64,000 nucleotides of DNA, from assembly GCF_023195695.1 (NCBI RefSeq), contig NZ_JALPQG010000004.1:124001-188000 (forward strand), written 5' to 3'. This DNA is from Aliiroseovarius sp. S1339 (lineage in GTDB: Bacteria; Pseudomonadota; Alphaproteobacteria; Rhodobacterales; Rhodobacteraceae). The notes under the pieces were generated by a model. It made no database searches, was not told the DNA's origin, and was given only the letters and a program-made list of their open reading frames with translations. Below are positions 53,562 through 61,598 of this stretch, one piece after another. The translations under genes and the position numbers were made by a program. Within the stretch, counting starts at the first letter, position 1. Each line of letters opens with the position of its first letter.

Positions 53562-54140
53562 TTATTCAGCGGCCTCGGGTGCGTCGGGCGCACTGCGATC
53601 TGCGGACGGATCGTCGACCTGTTCAGCGGCTGGCGCGTCAGCCTTCGCCGGTTTGCGAGGCTTGCGTGCCCGCGCGGGCGCTTTCTTGGGCTTGCTTTCA
53701 GGTGTTTCGACCAAACCGCTTTCCGAACTGTCGGAAACCACGTCCGGCTGGGGCGCGATGTCGGGCTGGTCGCCGTCACCCGGGACGTCATGGGATTGTT
53801 TGCGTTCGGCGCGCGCCTCACGTTCTTCTTTTTCGCGCTGCTGACGTTCGCGATTTTGCTGTTCGGACTGTTGGCGACGGGCGTCCATCTCGCGCTGCGC
53901 CTCGCCCAGAAGGCGGACATAATGTTCTGCGTGTTGCTGGAAATTCTCGCCCGCAACCCGGTCGTTCGACAGAAACGCGTCACGCGCCAGTTGGGTGTAT
54001 TTGTCGATAATCTGCTGCGGTGTGCCACGCACTTTCCCCTCGGGGCCCGAGCTGTCATAGACGCGGTTAATGATATTTCCCGGATTGTTCCGGTTTCGGT
54101 TCGACTTATTATTACGCGAACGTGATTTCGGCGATCTCAT
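53562..54140 (-). CDS. DUF4167 protein
   Basis: A 192-residue protein. The N-terminal domain (NNPGNIINRVYDSSGPEGKVRGTPQQIIDKYTQLARDAFLSNDRVAGENFQQHAEHYVRLL) is the DUF4167 domain. A charged coiled-coil (QQSEQQNRERQQREKEEREARAERK) and an acidic tail follow. The asparagine- and arginine-rich start suggests nucleic-acid contact. Alphaproteobacteria keep it next to prmC and prfA, as here, hinting at translation or ribosome-linked work. The function is unknown. Confidence 0.92.
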   Translation of the reverse strand: MRSPKSRSRNNKSNRNRNNPGNIINRVYDSSGPEGKVRGTPQQIIDKYTQLARDAFLSNDRVAGENFQQHAEHYVRLLGEAQREMDARRQQSEQQNRERQQREKEEREARAERKQSHDVPGDGDQPDIAPQPDVVSDSSESGLVETPESKPKKAPARARKPRKPAKADAPAAEQVDDPSADRSAPDAPEAAE

Positions 54141-54413
54141 AAGCTTGTTTTTCCAGCTTTGGTTTCAAGCGCGCGGTACAATGGCCGCGCTGTGTTTTCG
54201 AACAAGGCAGCAATCTGCGCCATATCGTTCGAATTGTAGGGCTTACCAGCAGCGGCTGTCGCAAGGACTGCAACACTGCTAAAACCTGATTGTCACGCGG
54301 ACCATCGAAACACAAGACTTATCTGGAAAAAACCACCCGAAACGGCGAAATTTGCCGGATTCTGGCAGGTTTGTGTGGCGTATCCCCGCCAATCCAAGGT
54401 ATTAGTCGCTGTC

Positions 54414-55265
54414 TTAAGGCTGATCACCGACCCACTGGCCAACGACAACACGATCATGCCCAGACAGGTCTTTCAGAACCCGGATCGCGGTAAAATCTGC
54501 CGCCTCAAACAGGTTTTTGACGGCTGGTGCTTGGCCGGCGCCGATCTCGACCATCAAGTGCCCTCGGGGCACAAGATGGCGCGGCGCGGTCGAGGTGATC
54601 GCGCGATATGCCGCCAGCCCATCCCCGCCCGGTGTCAGCGCCAGACGCGGCTCCCACGACGCCACTTCTGGTACGAGCGTGGTCATTTCCTCAGCCGAAA
54701 TATAGGGCGGGTTTGAGACGATTAGATCAAACTGTGCGCCTTTCTTGACCGCGTCGAACCACGATCCTTCGGTAAGCCGCGCCCGATCCGCGACGCCTAA
54801 GCTTCGCGCGTTGCGCTTGGCGACCACCAAAGCGGCAGCGGACACATCCACCCCCTGCCCGTCTGCCAGTTGATTTTCTGCCAGCAATGTCAGAAGGATA
54901 CAGCCCGATCCTGTACCAAGGTCCAAAACCGTTTCAAAGGGTGTTTCCAGCGCGGTGTCCACCAAAAGTTCGGTGTCAGGGCGCGGGTCCAGCACGTCGC
55001 GTGTCACGATAAAATCGCGCCCATAGAACGCCCGCGTGCCGGTGATCTGGGCGACGGGCTGGCGGGCGGCGCGCGCCTCAATGACGCGGCCAAACGCGGC
55101 GGCGGCATGATCCTCAACCTCGTCGGGCAGAACCAGCGTCAGGCGACTGCGATCAATGCCCAGCACATGGGCCAGCAAAACCCGTGCGTCGCGGGCGGGA
55201 TCGTCCACGCCCGCCGCACGCAAGGTCTGCGTGGCCGCCACCAATAGGTCCGACCCGGTGGTCAT
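54414..55265 (-). CDS. prmC: Release-factor glutamine methyltransferase
   Basis: A 283-residue SAM enzyme that methylates the GGQ glutamine of release factors. [18 protein letters not shown] near residue 115 binds SAM, and NPPYIS near residue 185 is the catalytic NPPY motif. The N-terminal helical domain ([15 protein letters not shown]) recognises the factor. Its ATG overlaps the prfA stop by four bases (ATGA), coupling the enzyme to its substrate gene. Confidence 0.96.
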   Translation of the reverse strand: MTTGSDLLVAATQTLRAAGVDDPARDARVLLAHVLGIDRSRLTLVLPDEVEDHAAAAFGRVIEARAARQPVAQITGTRAFYGRDFIVTRDVLDPRPDTELLVDTALETPFETVLDLGTGSGCILLTLLAENQLADGQGVDVSAAALVVAKRNARSLGVADRARLTEGSWFDAVKKGAQFDLIVSNPPYISAEEMTTLVPEVASWEPRLALTPGGDGLAAYRAITSTAPRHLVPRGHLMVEIGAGQAPAVKNLFEAADFTAIRVLKDLSGHDRVVVGQWVGDQP

Positions 55266-56335
55266 CCGTTCATTTCGGCCAGCTGGGCGGCCTGATCTTC
55301 GGCGATCAGGGCCTCGATCACCTCGTCCAGATCTCCTGCGATAATCTGATCCAGCTTATAAAGCGTCAGGTTGATCCGGTGGTCCGTCATCCGGCCTTGC
55401 GGGAAATTATAGGTGCGAATGCGCTCGGACCGGTCCCCTGACCCGACCTGCGCCTTTCTGTTGGCGGCGCGCGCGTCGTCGGCGCGCTGGCGTTCCAGAT
55501 CAAACAGCCGGGTTTTCAGAACCTGCATCGCGATATCACGGTTGCGGTGCTGGCTTTTTTCCGAGCTGGTGACCATGATGCCGGTCGGCAAGTGGGTTAT
55601 CCGCACCGCGCTGTCGGTGGTGTTCACGTGCTGGCCGCCCGACCCAGACGCGCGCATCGTGTCGATCCGCAAGTCATTGGGATCAATATGAATATCCACA
55701 TCCTCGGCCTCAGGCAGCACCGCGACGGTCGCCGCCGAGGTATGAATACGCCCACCGCTTTCGGTTTCAGGCACACGCTGCACGCGGTGCACGCCGCTTT
55801 CGTATTTCAAACGCGCGAACACGCCTTCGCCCTTCACATGGGCCACGACCTCTTTGACGCCGCCCAATTCGGTCAGACTTTGCTCCATAATCTCGAACTT
55901 CCAGCCACGCGCCTCAGCATAGCGCTGATACATCCGCAGAAGGTCGGCGGCGAACAGTGACGCTTCGTCCCCGCCTGTGCCGGGGCGGATTTCGATCATC
56001 GCAGGGCGTGCGTCCGCAGCGTCCTTGGGCAACAGGACAAGGCGCATGGCCTGTTCAACATCAGGCAGGCGCTCTTTCAGGATGGGCAGCTCTTCTTCGG
56101 CCAATTCGCGCATGTCGGGGTCGTCCATCATCGCTTCGGCGTCCGCGATGGCGTCAAGAAGCTGGCGATAGGCGGCGATTTCTTCGACCACCGGTTTCAG
56201 TTCGGAATACTCACGCCCGACCTGGGCGATTTCGTCGCCAGACAGGCCTTGAGCCATGCGCGCTTCCAGAAACTCGAACCGTTCCGTGATCGCTGAGAGT
56301 TTTTCCATAGGAACCATCTTCGCGGTGTCCCCCAT
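55262..56335 (-). CDS. prfA: Peptide chain release factor 1
   Basis: A 357-residue release factor for UAG and UAA. The GGQ loop ([20 protein letters not shown]) is near residue 232. The stop-codon-reading PxT-type region is [28 protein letters not shown] near residue 195. ATG 56335 is used; ATG 56317 ([10 protein letters not shown]) is equally possible. It overlaps prmC, and the pair is followed by the DUF4167 gene. Confidence 0.96.
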   Translation of the reverse strand: MGDTAKMVPMEKLSAITERFEFLEARMAQGLSGDEIAQVGREYSELKPVVEEIAAYRQLLDAIADAEAMMDDPDMRELAEEELPILKERLPDVEQAMRLVLLPKDAADARPAMIEIRPGTGGDEASLFAADLLRMYQRYAEARGWKFEIMEQSLTELGGVKEVVAHVKGEGVFARLKYESGVHRVQRVPETESGGRIHTSAATVAVLPEAEDVDIHIDPNDLRIDTMRASGSGGQHVNTTDSAVRITHLPTGIMVTSSEKSQHRNRDIAMQVLKTRLFDLERQRADDARAANRKAQVGSGDRSERIRTYNFPQGRMTDHRINLTLYKLDQIIAGDLDEVIEALIAEDQAAQLAEMNG

Positions 56336-56378
56336 CCCAAAGGTTTGGTCAAGAGGCGCAGATGTGCTAAACTAAGCC

Positions 56379-56684
56379 ATGTTCAGGATTTTGCCCCTTG
56401 TGATCGTTGCGGGCGGATGGCTCGCGTCCCCGGTTCTGGCCGATGTTGCCGCGCCGGGTGGCAAAGTCATTGACTGTTATTGCACAGACAAATCAGGCAG
56501 CCGGATCGAGTTGGGCGAGAGTATTTGCCTGTTCGTCGATGGTCGCGCCTTCATGGCACGCTGCGAGATGAGCTTGAATGTCCCGATGTGGCGCGAAACA
56601 GGCAAAAGCTGCGTATCCGCACAAGTGCGGAGCGAAGCAGATTTTCCCGCCAGCGCTGTCCCGGACGTGTTGACGCCGCTATAA
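56379..56684 (+). CDS. Small secreted protein of unknown function
   Basis: A 101-residue protein with a signal peptide (residues 1-22, ending PVLA) and four cysteines in the mature part (VIDCYCTDK, SICLF, ARCEMSL, KSCVSA: five in all), suggesting disulfides in the periplasm. Family unknown to me. It is divergent from prfA (44-bp gap) and converges on the DUF1499 gene, whose stop directly abuts it. Confidence 0.75.
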   Translation: MFRILPLVIVAGGWLASPVLADVAAPGGKVIDCYCTDKSGSRIELGESICLFVDGRAFMARCEMSLNVPMWRETGKSCVSAQVRSEADFPASAVPDVLTPL

Positions 56685-57134
56685 TCAGAATTCATCTTCC
56701 ATGTCGTCATCAAGATGTCTGAGCGTGTCGAGCCACGCCTCAACACGCTGTTCGTTCGCGCCCATATCATATTTTCCATAGACCAAATGGGCATGAATAT
56801 GCAGCAAACCATCTGCCACCCAGGCCACGGTAATATCGGGAAATCCTAGTCGGCGTGATCGGGTCACAACGGCGAACAAGTCGTCTTCCTGATACCTTAT
56901 CCGACTGCGCGGCGATTCCGATGCGATCCATGCCAGATGGTCCAACGCGCCTTCCGGCAGGATGCGCAGCGGGATCACGTATTTCACGCCGCCCGGTAAT
57001 TTGTGGGTGCCGGGTTCTTGTGGTCCGGAACGCATCGAAAAGCGATCGGCCGGCAAAGGGGAAAGACGCACCCAGCCAAGTCCTAAAACCGCCAAAAATA
57101 ATACACCCAGAATTGCAGCAACAAGATAATTCAC
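56685..57134 (-). CDS. DUF1499 protein with N-terminal membrane helix
   Basis: A 149-residue protein. One membrane helix lies at residues 3-23 (YLVAAILGVLFLAVLGLGWV). The rest matches DUF1499: LRILPEGALDHLAWIASESPRSRI, then DDLFAVVTRSRRLGFPDITVAW. The start is GTG 57134 with GGGGGC upstream. The function of the family is unknown. It lies tail-to-tail with the small secreted protein gene, with no space between their stops. Confidence 0.82.
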   Translation of the reverse strand: MNYLVAAILGVLFLAVLGLGWVRLSPLPADRFSMRSGPQEPGTHKLPGGVKYVIPLRILPEGALDHLAWIASESPRSRIRYQEDDLFAVVTRSRRLGFPDITVAWVADGLLHIHAHLVYGKYDMGANEQRVEAWLDTLRHLDDDMEDEF

Positions 57135-57327
57135 ACACGCCCCCTGACCCTCCGCCCCCGCGGATTGGGATCAATCAACTGTTGGTAGCGATAGAGGAGC
57201 GGCGCAAGCCCTGCAAGCCCAATCCTGCAAGGCGATTGCGGCGTGCGCCTGTGGTCAGCCGGTCTTGCAAACCGGGTGTTCTTCGCAGGTCAAATCCAAT
57301 CAGGCGCTGCATCCTGCGTCAACAACA

Positions 57328-58290
57328 TTAACCTCGCCGCGTAAAGGCCCACAGATTAATAATTTCCATCGCAACATGAGCGCCCGCGATCGCAGTGGCC
57401 CCGGAGGCGTCGAACGGCGGTGAAACCTCAACAACGTCGCCACCGACAAGATTGATACCCGCTAAGTCGCGCAGGATGATCGCAACTTGTGCCGAGGTCA
57501 GGCCACCCCAAACCGGCGTGCCGGTGCCCGGTGCAAAGGCCGGATCAAGCCCGTCGATATCGAAGGTCAGATAGGTCTTGTGATCGCCAAGGATCGACTT
57601 GATCTTTTTGACCACCGCATCCGGTCCAGTTTCATGCACCTCGCGCGCATCAATGATGTTCACACCCAACGTGTCCGCATTATGGGTGCGGATGCCGACT
57701 TGAACGGACCGCGCCGGGTCAATCAGCCCCTCTTTCACGGCCTTATAAAACATCGTCCCGTGATCCACGCGCGTCATGTCGTCATCGGGCCATGTGTCGG
57801 TGTGGGCGTCAAATTGCAAAAGGCTGAGGGGTCCGTGCTTTTTCACATGCGCACGCAGGATCGGGAAGGTGATGTAGTGATCGCCGCCAAGCGCCAAACA
57901 CGCGGCCCCCTGATCCAGAATGCCGGTGACATGTGCTTCAAGCGCCGCCGGGAACTGGTCGACATGTGCGTAGTCAAAGGCCAGATCGCCATAATCGGCA
58001 ATGGCAAATTCGCTCATCACATCGAAATCCCAACCATAGGCCTGATCGGGTGCTTGCAGGCTGGACGCCTCGCGGATGGCGCGCGGGCCAAGGCGGGTGC
58101 CGGGCCGGTTGGTGACGGCTTGGTCAAACGGAATGCCGGTGACAGCAATATCGACGCCGGTCAGATCCTTGGTATAGGTGCGGCGCAAAAAGGACGGCAC
58201 CCCGCCAAAGGTGTTTTCAAACGCCAGCCCTTTGAAGCCGTCCCGTGTTATCGCACTGTCCACCTGCGTTTTTGCATCTTCCAAAGCCAT
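57328..58290 (-). CDS. speB: Agmatinase-type ureohydrolase
   Basis: A 320-residue binuclear manganese hydrolase. LGGDHYITFPILRAHVKKHG near residue 132, LQFDAHTDTW near residue 157 and FDIDGLDPAFAPGTGTPVWGG near residue 237 carry the metal ligands. It probably releases urea from agmatine (or a related guanidino compound). ATG 58290 follows GAGGAGG; longer frames are not supported. It is preceded by an M20 peptidase gene on the same strand (90-bp gap), a plausible degradation unit. Confidence 0.9.
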   Translation of the reverse strand: MALEDAKTQVDSAITRDGFKGLAFENTFGGVPSFLRRTYTKDLTGVDIAVTGIPFDQAVTNRPGTRLGPRAIREASSLQAPDQAYGWDFDVMSEFAIADYGDLAFDYAHVDQFPAALEAHVTGILDQGAACLALGGDHYITFPILRAHVKKHGPLSLLQFDAHTDTWPDDDMTRVDHGTMFYKAVKEGLIDPARSVQVGIRTHNADTLGVNIIDAREVHETGPDAVVKKIKSILGDHKTYLTFDIDGLDPAFAPGTGTPVWGGLTSAQVAIILRDLAGINLVGGDVVEVSPPFDASGATAIAGAHVAMEIINLWAFTRRG

Positions 58291-58380
58291 GATCGCCTCC
58301 TCTGTTTCACGTCGATTTATCACAGCCCGGTGCGGCTGACCAGATAATTTGATCAAATTAGAGAGGGTAACAAGCGCGCC

Positions 58381-59544
58381 CTAGACTGGGCTCAGACGCT
58401 CCACCAGACGAGCAAAGAAGCTGGCCCCATAAGGCGCGGCCTCGTCGTTGAAATCATAGGCGGGATGATGCACTCCGGCACGATCCTTGCCCTGCCCAAG
58501 GAACAGATACGCGCCCGGACGTTCTTCCAGCATATAGGCGAAATCCTCGGCCCCCATCTCGCGACCCTGATCGGGGCGCACGCGGTCCTCGCCACTAACC
58601 TCTTTGGCGACCGCGACGGCTTTTTTAACCGATGCGGCGTCGTTCACTGTGGGCGGATAGCCAAGTTCATAGTCGATATCGGCGCTGACCCCAAAACTGG
58701 CCGCCTGCCCTTCGATCAGCTCGCAGATGCGTCTTTGCGCCATCTCGCGCACCTCTGGCGTGAACGACCGGATTGTGGCACCGAACCACGCATCCTCGGG
58801 AATGATGTTGTCCGCCGTGCCGCCGCCGATCATCGTGACCGAGATCACCAGATTGTCCATCGGCGACAGATTGCGGCTGACGATGGACTGCAGCGCCTGC
58901 ACCATCGTAACAACCGCGATAATCGGATCGACTGAATCCTGCGGATAGGCAGCATGGCCACCGCGCCCGGTTACCTTCACGGTCAAAGTGTCTACCGCCG
59001 CCATGATCGGCCCCGGCGTGGTGTAAAACATGCCCAATTCATGCCCCGGCATGTTGTGCAGGGCATAGACCTCAGCAATCTCGAAGCGATCCATCATGCC
59101 TTCGTCGCACATATATTTCGCGCCGCCTTCATTTTCCTCGGCCGGCTGGAAAATCAGCGCGACGCGACCCTTGAAATTACGAGTCTCAGCCAGATAGCGC
59201 GCCGCTCCCAGCAACATCGTCGTGTGTCCGTCATGGCCGCAGGCATGCATCCGCCCCGGCACGGTCGAGGCATAGCCAAGCCCCGTCGCCTCGTCCATCG
59301 GCAGTGCATCCATATCGGCGCGCAGGCCAATGGTCGGCCCGTCGCCCTGCCCGTTGATGATCGCCACCACGCCCGAGACGCCAATTTTTTCGTGAATTTC
59401 GTCCACCCCGAAGGTGCGCAGCTTGTCGACCACATAAGCGGCAGTGCCGTGGCACTCCAACCCCAGCTCTGGATGGGCGTGTATCCAGCGTCGCCACGTT
59501 TTCATATCCTCGGCAAATTCGCCAATGCGGTTGATGATCGCCAT
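58381..59544 (-). CDS. M20-family amidohydrolase
   Basis: A 387-residue zinc amidohydrolase (hippurate hydrolase or N-acyl-amino-acid hydrolase type). Metal ligands are in ADMDALP near residue 77, MHACGHDGHTTMLLGAA near residue 99 and QPAEENEGGAKYM near residue 132, with HNMPG near residue 162. ATG 59544 follows AGGAGG; a GTG just upstream is not needed. It precedes speB on the same strand and may share its transcript. The substrate is unknown. Confidence 0.92.
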   Translation of the reverse strand: MAIINRIGEFAEDMKTWRRWIHAHPELGLECHGTAAYVVDKLRTFGVDEIHEKIGVSGVVAIINGQGDGPTIGLRADMDALPMDEATGLGYASTVPGRMHACGHDGHTTMLLGAARYLAETRNFKGRVALIFQPAEENEGGAKYMCDEGMMDRFEIAEVYALHNMPGHELGMFYTTPGPIMAAVDTLTVKVTGRGGHAAYPQDSVDPIIAVVTMVQALQSIVSRNLSPMDNLVISVTMIGGGTADNIIPEDAWFGATIRSFTPEVREMAQRRICELIEGQAASFGVSADIDYELGYPPTVNDAASVKKAVAVAKEVSGEDRVRPDQGREMGAEDFAYMLEERPGAYLFLGQGKDRAGVHHPAYDFNDEAAPYGASFFARLVERLSPV

Positions 59545-59598
59545 CACTTCCTCCTATCAAGGGTGAGACAAGACAATCCTGATTTGGACGCCCACGCA

Positions 59599-60453
59599 AT
59601 GAGCAAAAACCAAGACCTTTCCCCCTCCGACGTTCTGGTCCATGACCCACAAGGGGGCATGGATCGCCTGCGCGAGATCATGCGCCGCCTGCGTGATCCC
59701 AAGGCTGGCTGTCCATGGGATATTGAACAGAGCTTCGCCACCATCGCGCCTTATACGATCGAAGAAGCCTATGAAGTCGCGGATGCGATCGAACGTGAAG
59801 CATGGGACGAACTAAAAGGCGAATTAGGTGATTTGCTGTTTCAGTCGGTCTTTCATGCGCAAATGGCGGAAGAGGCCGGGCTGTTCAGCTTTGACGACGT
59901 CGCCGACACCATGTCCGACAAGATGGTCGCCCGCCACCCGCATGTGTTCGGCAGCGAGTCCCGCGACAAGTCCGCCGATCAGCAGACCCGCGACTGGGAA
60001 ACGATCAAAGCGGCAGAACGCGCCGAGAAGGCACAACAAGGGGTGTTGGACGGGGTCGCCATCGGCCTGCCCGCCCTGCTTCGGGCGGTGAAGTTGCAAA
60101 AACGCGCCGCGCGGGTGGGATTTGACTGGCCTGACATTGGCCCGGTGCTGGACAAGATTTCCGAAGAAGCGCGCGAATTGACCGAAGCGCGCGACAGCCT
60201 CAGCCAAGACGAGGTGCGCGAAGAACTGGGCGACCTTCTGTTCGTCGTCGCCAATCTGGCCCGCCACCTGAATGTCGAGCCGGAAGAGGCGCTGCGCCAT
60301 ACGAACGCCAAGTTTGAACGCCGTTTCCAGGGGATTGAACGCCGACTGGCCGCAGACGGGCGCGCGCCTGACAATGCGTCGCTGGAAGAAATGGATGCGT
60401 TGTGGGACGCCGAGAAGGTTGCTGAGCGGGCCGCAAAAAATATTCCCGATTAA
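59599..60453 (+). CDS. mazG: Nucleoside triphosphate pyrophosphohydrolase
   Basis: A 284-residue MazG with two tandem domains. The first has GCPWDIEQSFATIAPYTIEEAYEVADAIE (about residues 38-66) and ELGDLLFQSVFHAQMA; the second ends EVREELGDLLFVVANLARHLNVEPEEALRHTNAKFERRF near residue 235. It hydrolyses NTPs and clears abnormal nucleotides. ATG 59599 begins MSKNQDLSPSD; the longer frame overlaps the M20 gene and is rejected. It is divergent from that gene. Confidence 0.95.
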   Translation: MSKNQDLSPSDVLVHDPQGGMDRLREIMRRLRDPKAGCPWDIEQSFATIAPYTIEEAYEVADAIEREAWDELKGELGDLLFQSVFHAQMAEEAGLFSFDDVADTMSDKMVARHPHVFGSESRDKSADQQTRDWETIKAAERAEKAQQGVLDGVAIGLPALLRAVKLQKRAARVGFDWPDIGPVLDKISEEARELTEARDSLSQDEVREELGDLLFVVANLARHLNVEPEEALRHTNAKFERRFQGIERRLAADGRAPDNASLEEMDALWDAEKVAERAAKNIPD

Positions 60454-60460
60454 ATTAATC
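60448..60460. promoter_or_regulatory. Perfect 13-bp palindrome upstream of the iron-binding protein gene
   Basis: GATTAAATTAATC is symmetrical around A60454. It overlaps the mazG stop codon and lies 64 bp before the next gene, in a suitable place for an iron-dependent repressor. The regulator is not identified. Confidence 0.4.
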
Positions 60461-60523
60461 AGGTATTGACCCCAGCAAAAGACTCGGATTTAAGCAGCGT
60501 CATCGAAACAAGGAGATCGCGCG

Positions 60524-61540
60524 ATGAAAACTGTCCGCACACTCGCCATGGCCCTGACCGCGGCCACAGCCCTGACCCCCGCCCTTGCCAGCGCGGACGA
60601 GGTCAACGTCTATTCCTACCGTCAGCCCGAGCTGGTCCAGCCGCTGATGGATGCCTTCACGGAAGAAACCGGCATTCCGGTCAATGTGGCCTTCCTGAAG
60701 AACGGCGTGATCGAACGCTTGCAAGCCGAAGGCAAGCGCAGCCCGGCTGACCTGATCATGACCGTCGATTTCGCCCGTCTGGCCGCCGTGGTCGAAGCCG
60801 ACCTGACCCAGCCGGTCGAAAACGAAACCCTGACGGCCAACATTCCCGCCGCCTATCGCGATCCGGGCAATGAATGGTTCGGCCTGACCTCGCGCGCGCG
60901 GATCGTCTATGCCTCGAAAGACCGCGTCGCTGACGGTGAAGTCACCACCTACGAAGATCTGGCCGACCCGAAATGGAAAGGTCGTATCTGCACGCGGTCA
61001 GGCACCCACGCCTATACATTGGGCCTTGTCGCCGCACACCTGACCCATAACGGCGAAGAAGCCACCCGCGCCTGGATCGAAGGCGTGAAGGCCAATCTGG
61101 CCCGCAAACCGCAAGGCAATGACCGCGCGCAGGTCAAGGCGATCTGGGCTGGCGAATGCGACATTTCGATCGGCAACACTTATTACATGGGTAAGATGCT
61201 GTCAGACCCCGAACAAAAGGAATGGGCCGACAGCGTCAATGTCGTCTTCCCGGTCTTCGAGGGATCGGGCACCCATGTGAACGTATCGGGCATGGCGCTG
61301 ACCAAACACGCGCCCAACAAGGAAACCGCCATCAAGCTGATGGAATTCCTCGCATCACCGAAAGCGCAGCAGATTTACGCCGCACAGAACTTCGAATACC
61401 CGATTGCACCTGATGTCGCAGCCGACGAGATCGTGCAAAACTGGGGCAGCTTCACGCCGGATGGATTGAATCTGATGGAAGTGGCCGGACACCGCGCCGA
61501 CGCCCTGAAATTGATGCAGGAAGCCGATTTCGACGGTTAA
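60524..61540 (+). CDS. Iron(III) ABC-transporter substrate-binding protein
   Basis: A 338-residue periplasmic binding protein of the FbpA/FutA group. The signal peptide is residues 1-25 (ending PALASA). EVNVYSYRQPELVQPLMDAFTEETGI opens the mature part, and the tyrosines in GNTYYMGKM near residue 220 match the iron-coordinating pair of the family. ATG 60524 follows AAGGAG. No permease or ATPase gene lies in the window, so it is either an orphan or completed elsewhere. A 13-bp palindrome precedes it. Confidence 0.9.
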   Translation: MKTVRTLAMALTAATALTPALASADEVNVYSYRQPELVQPLMDAFTEETGIPVNVAFLKNGVIERLQAEGKRSPADLIMTVDFARLAAVVEADLTQPVENETLTANIPAAYRDPGNEWFGLTSRARIVYASKDRVADGEVTTYEDLADPKWKGRICTRSGTHAYTLGLVAAHLTHNGEEATRAWIEGVKANLARKPQGNDRAQVKAIWAGECDISIGNTYYMGKMLSDPEQKEWADSVNVVFPVFEGSGTHVNVSGMALTKHAPNKETAIKLMEFLASPKAQQIYAAQNFEYPIAPDVAADEIVQNWGSFTPDGLNLMEVAGHRADALKLMQEADFDG

Positions 61541-61565
61541 GACGCTGAGTTGGAAGTAAGACTGA

Positions 61566-61594
61566 AAAGCCCGGCATATTTGCCGGGCTTTTTG
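61566..61594. terminator. Terminator between the iron-binding protein gene and uvrA
   Basis: AAAGCCCGGCA (61566-61576) and TGCCGGGCTTT (61581-61591) form an 11-bp stem with loop TATT, followed by TTT. It serves the plus-strand gene and, with the A-run on the other side, possibly uvrA. Confidence 0.87.
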
Positions 61595-61598
61595 TTTG

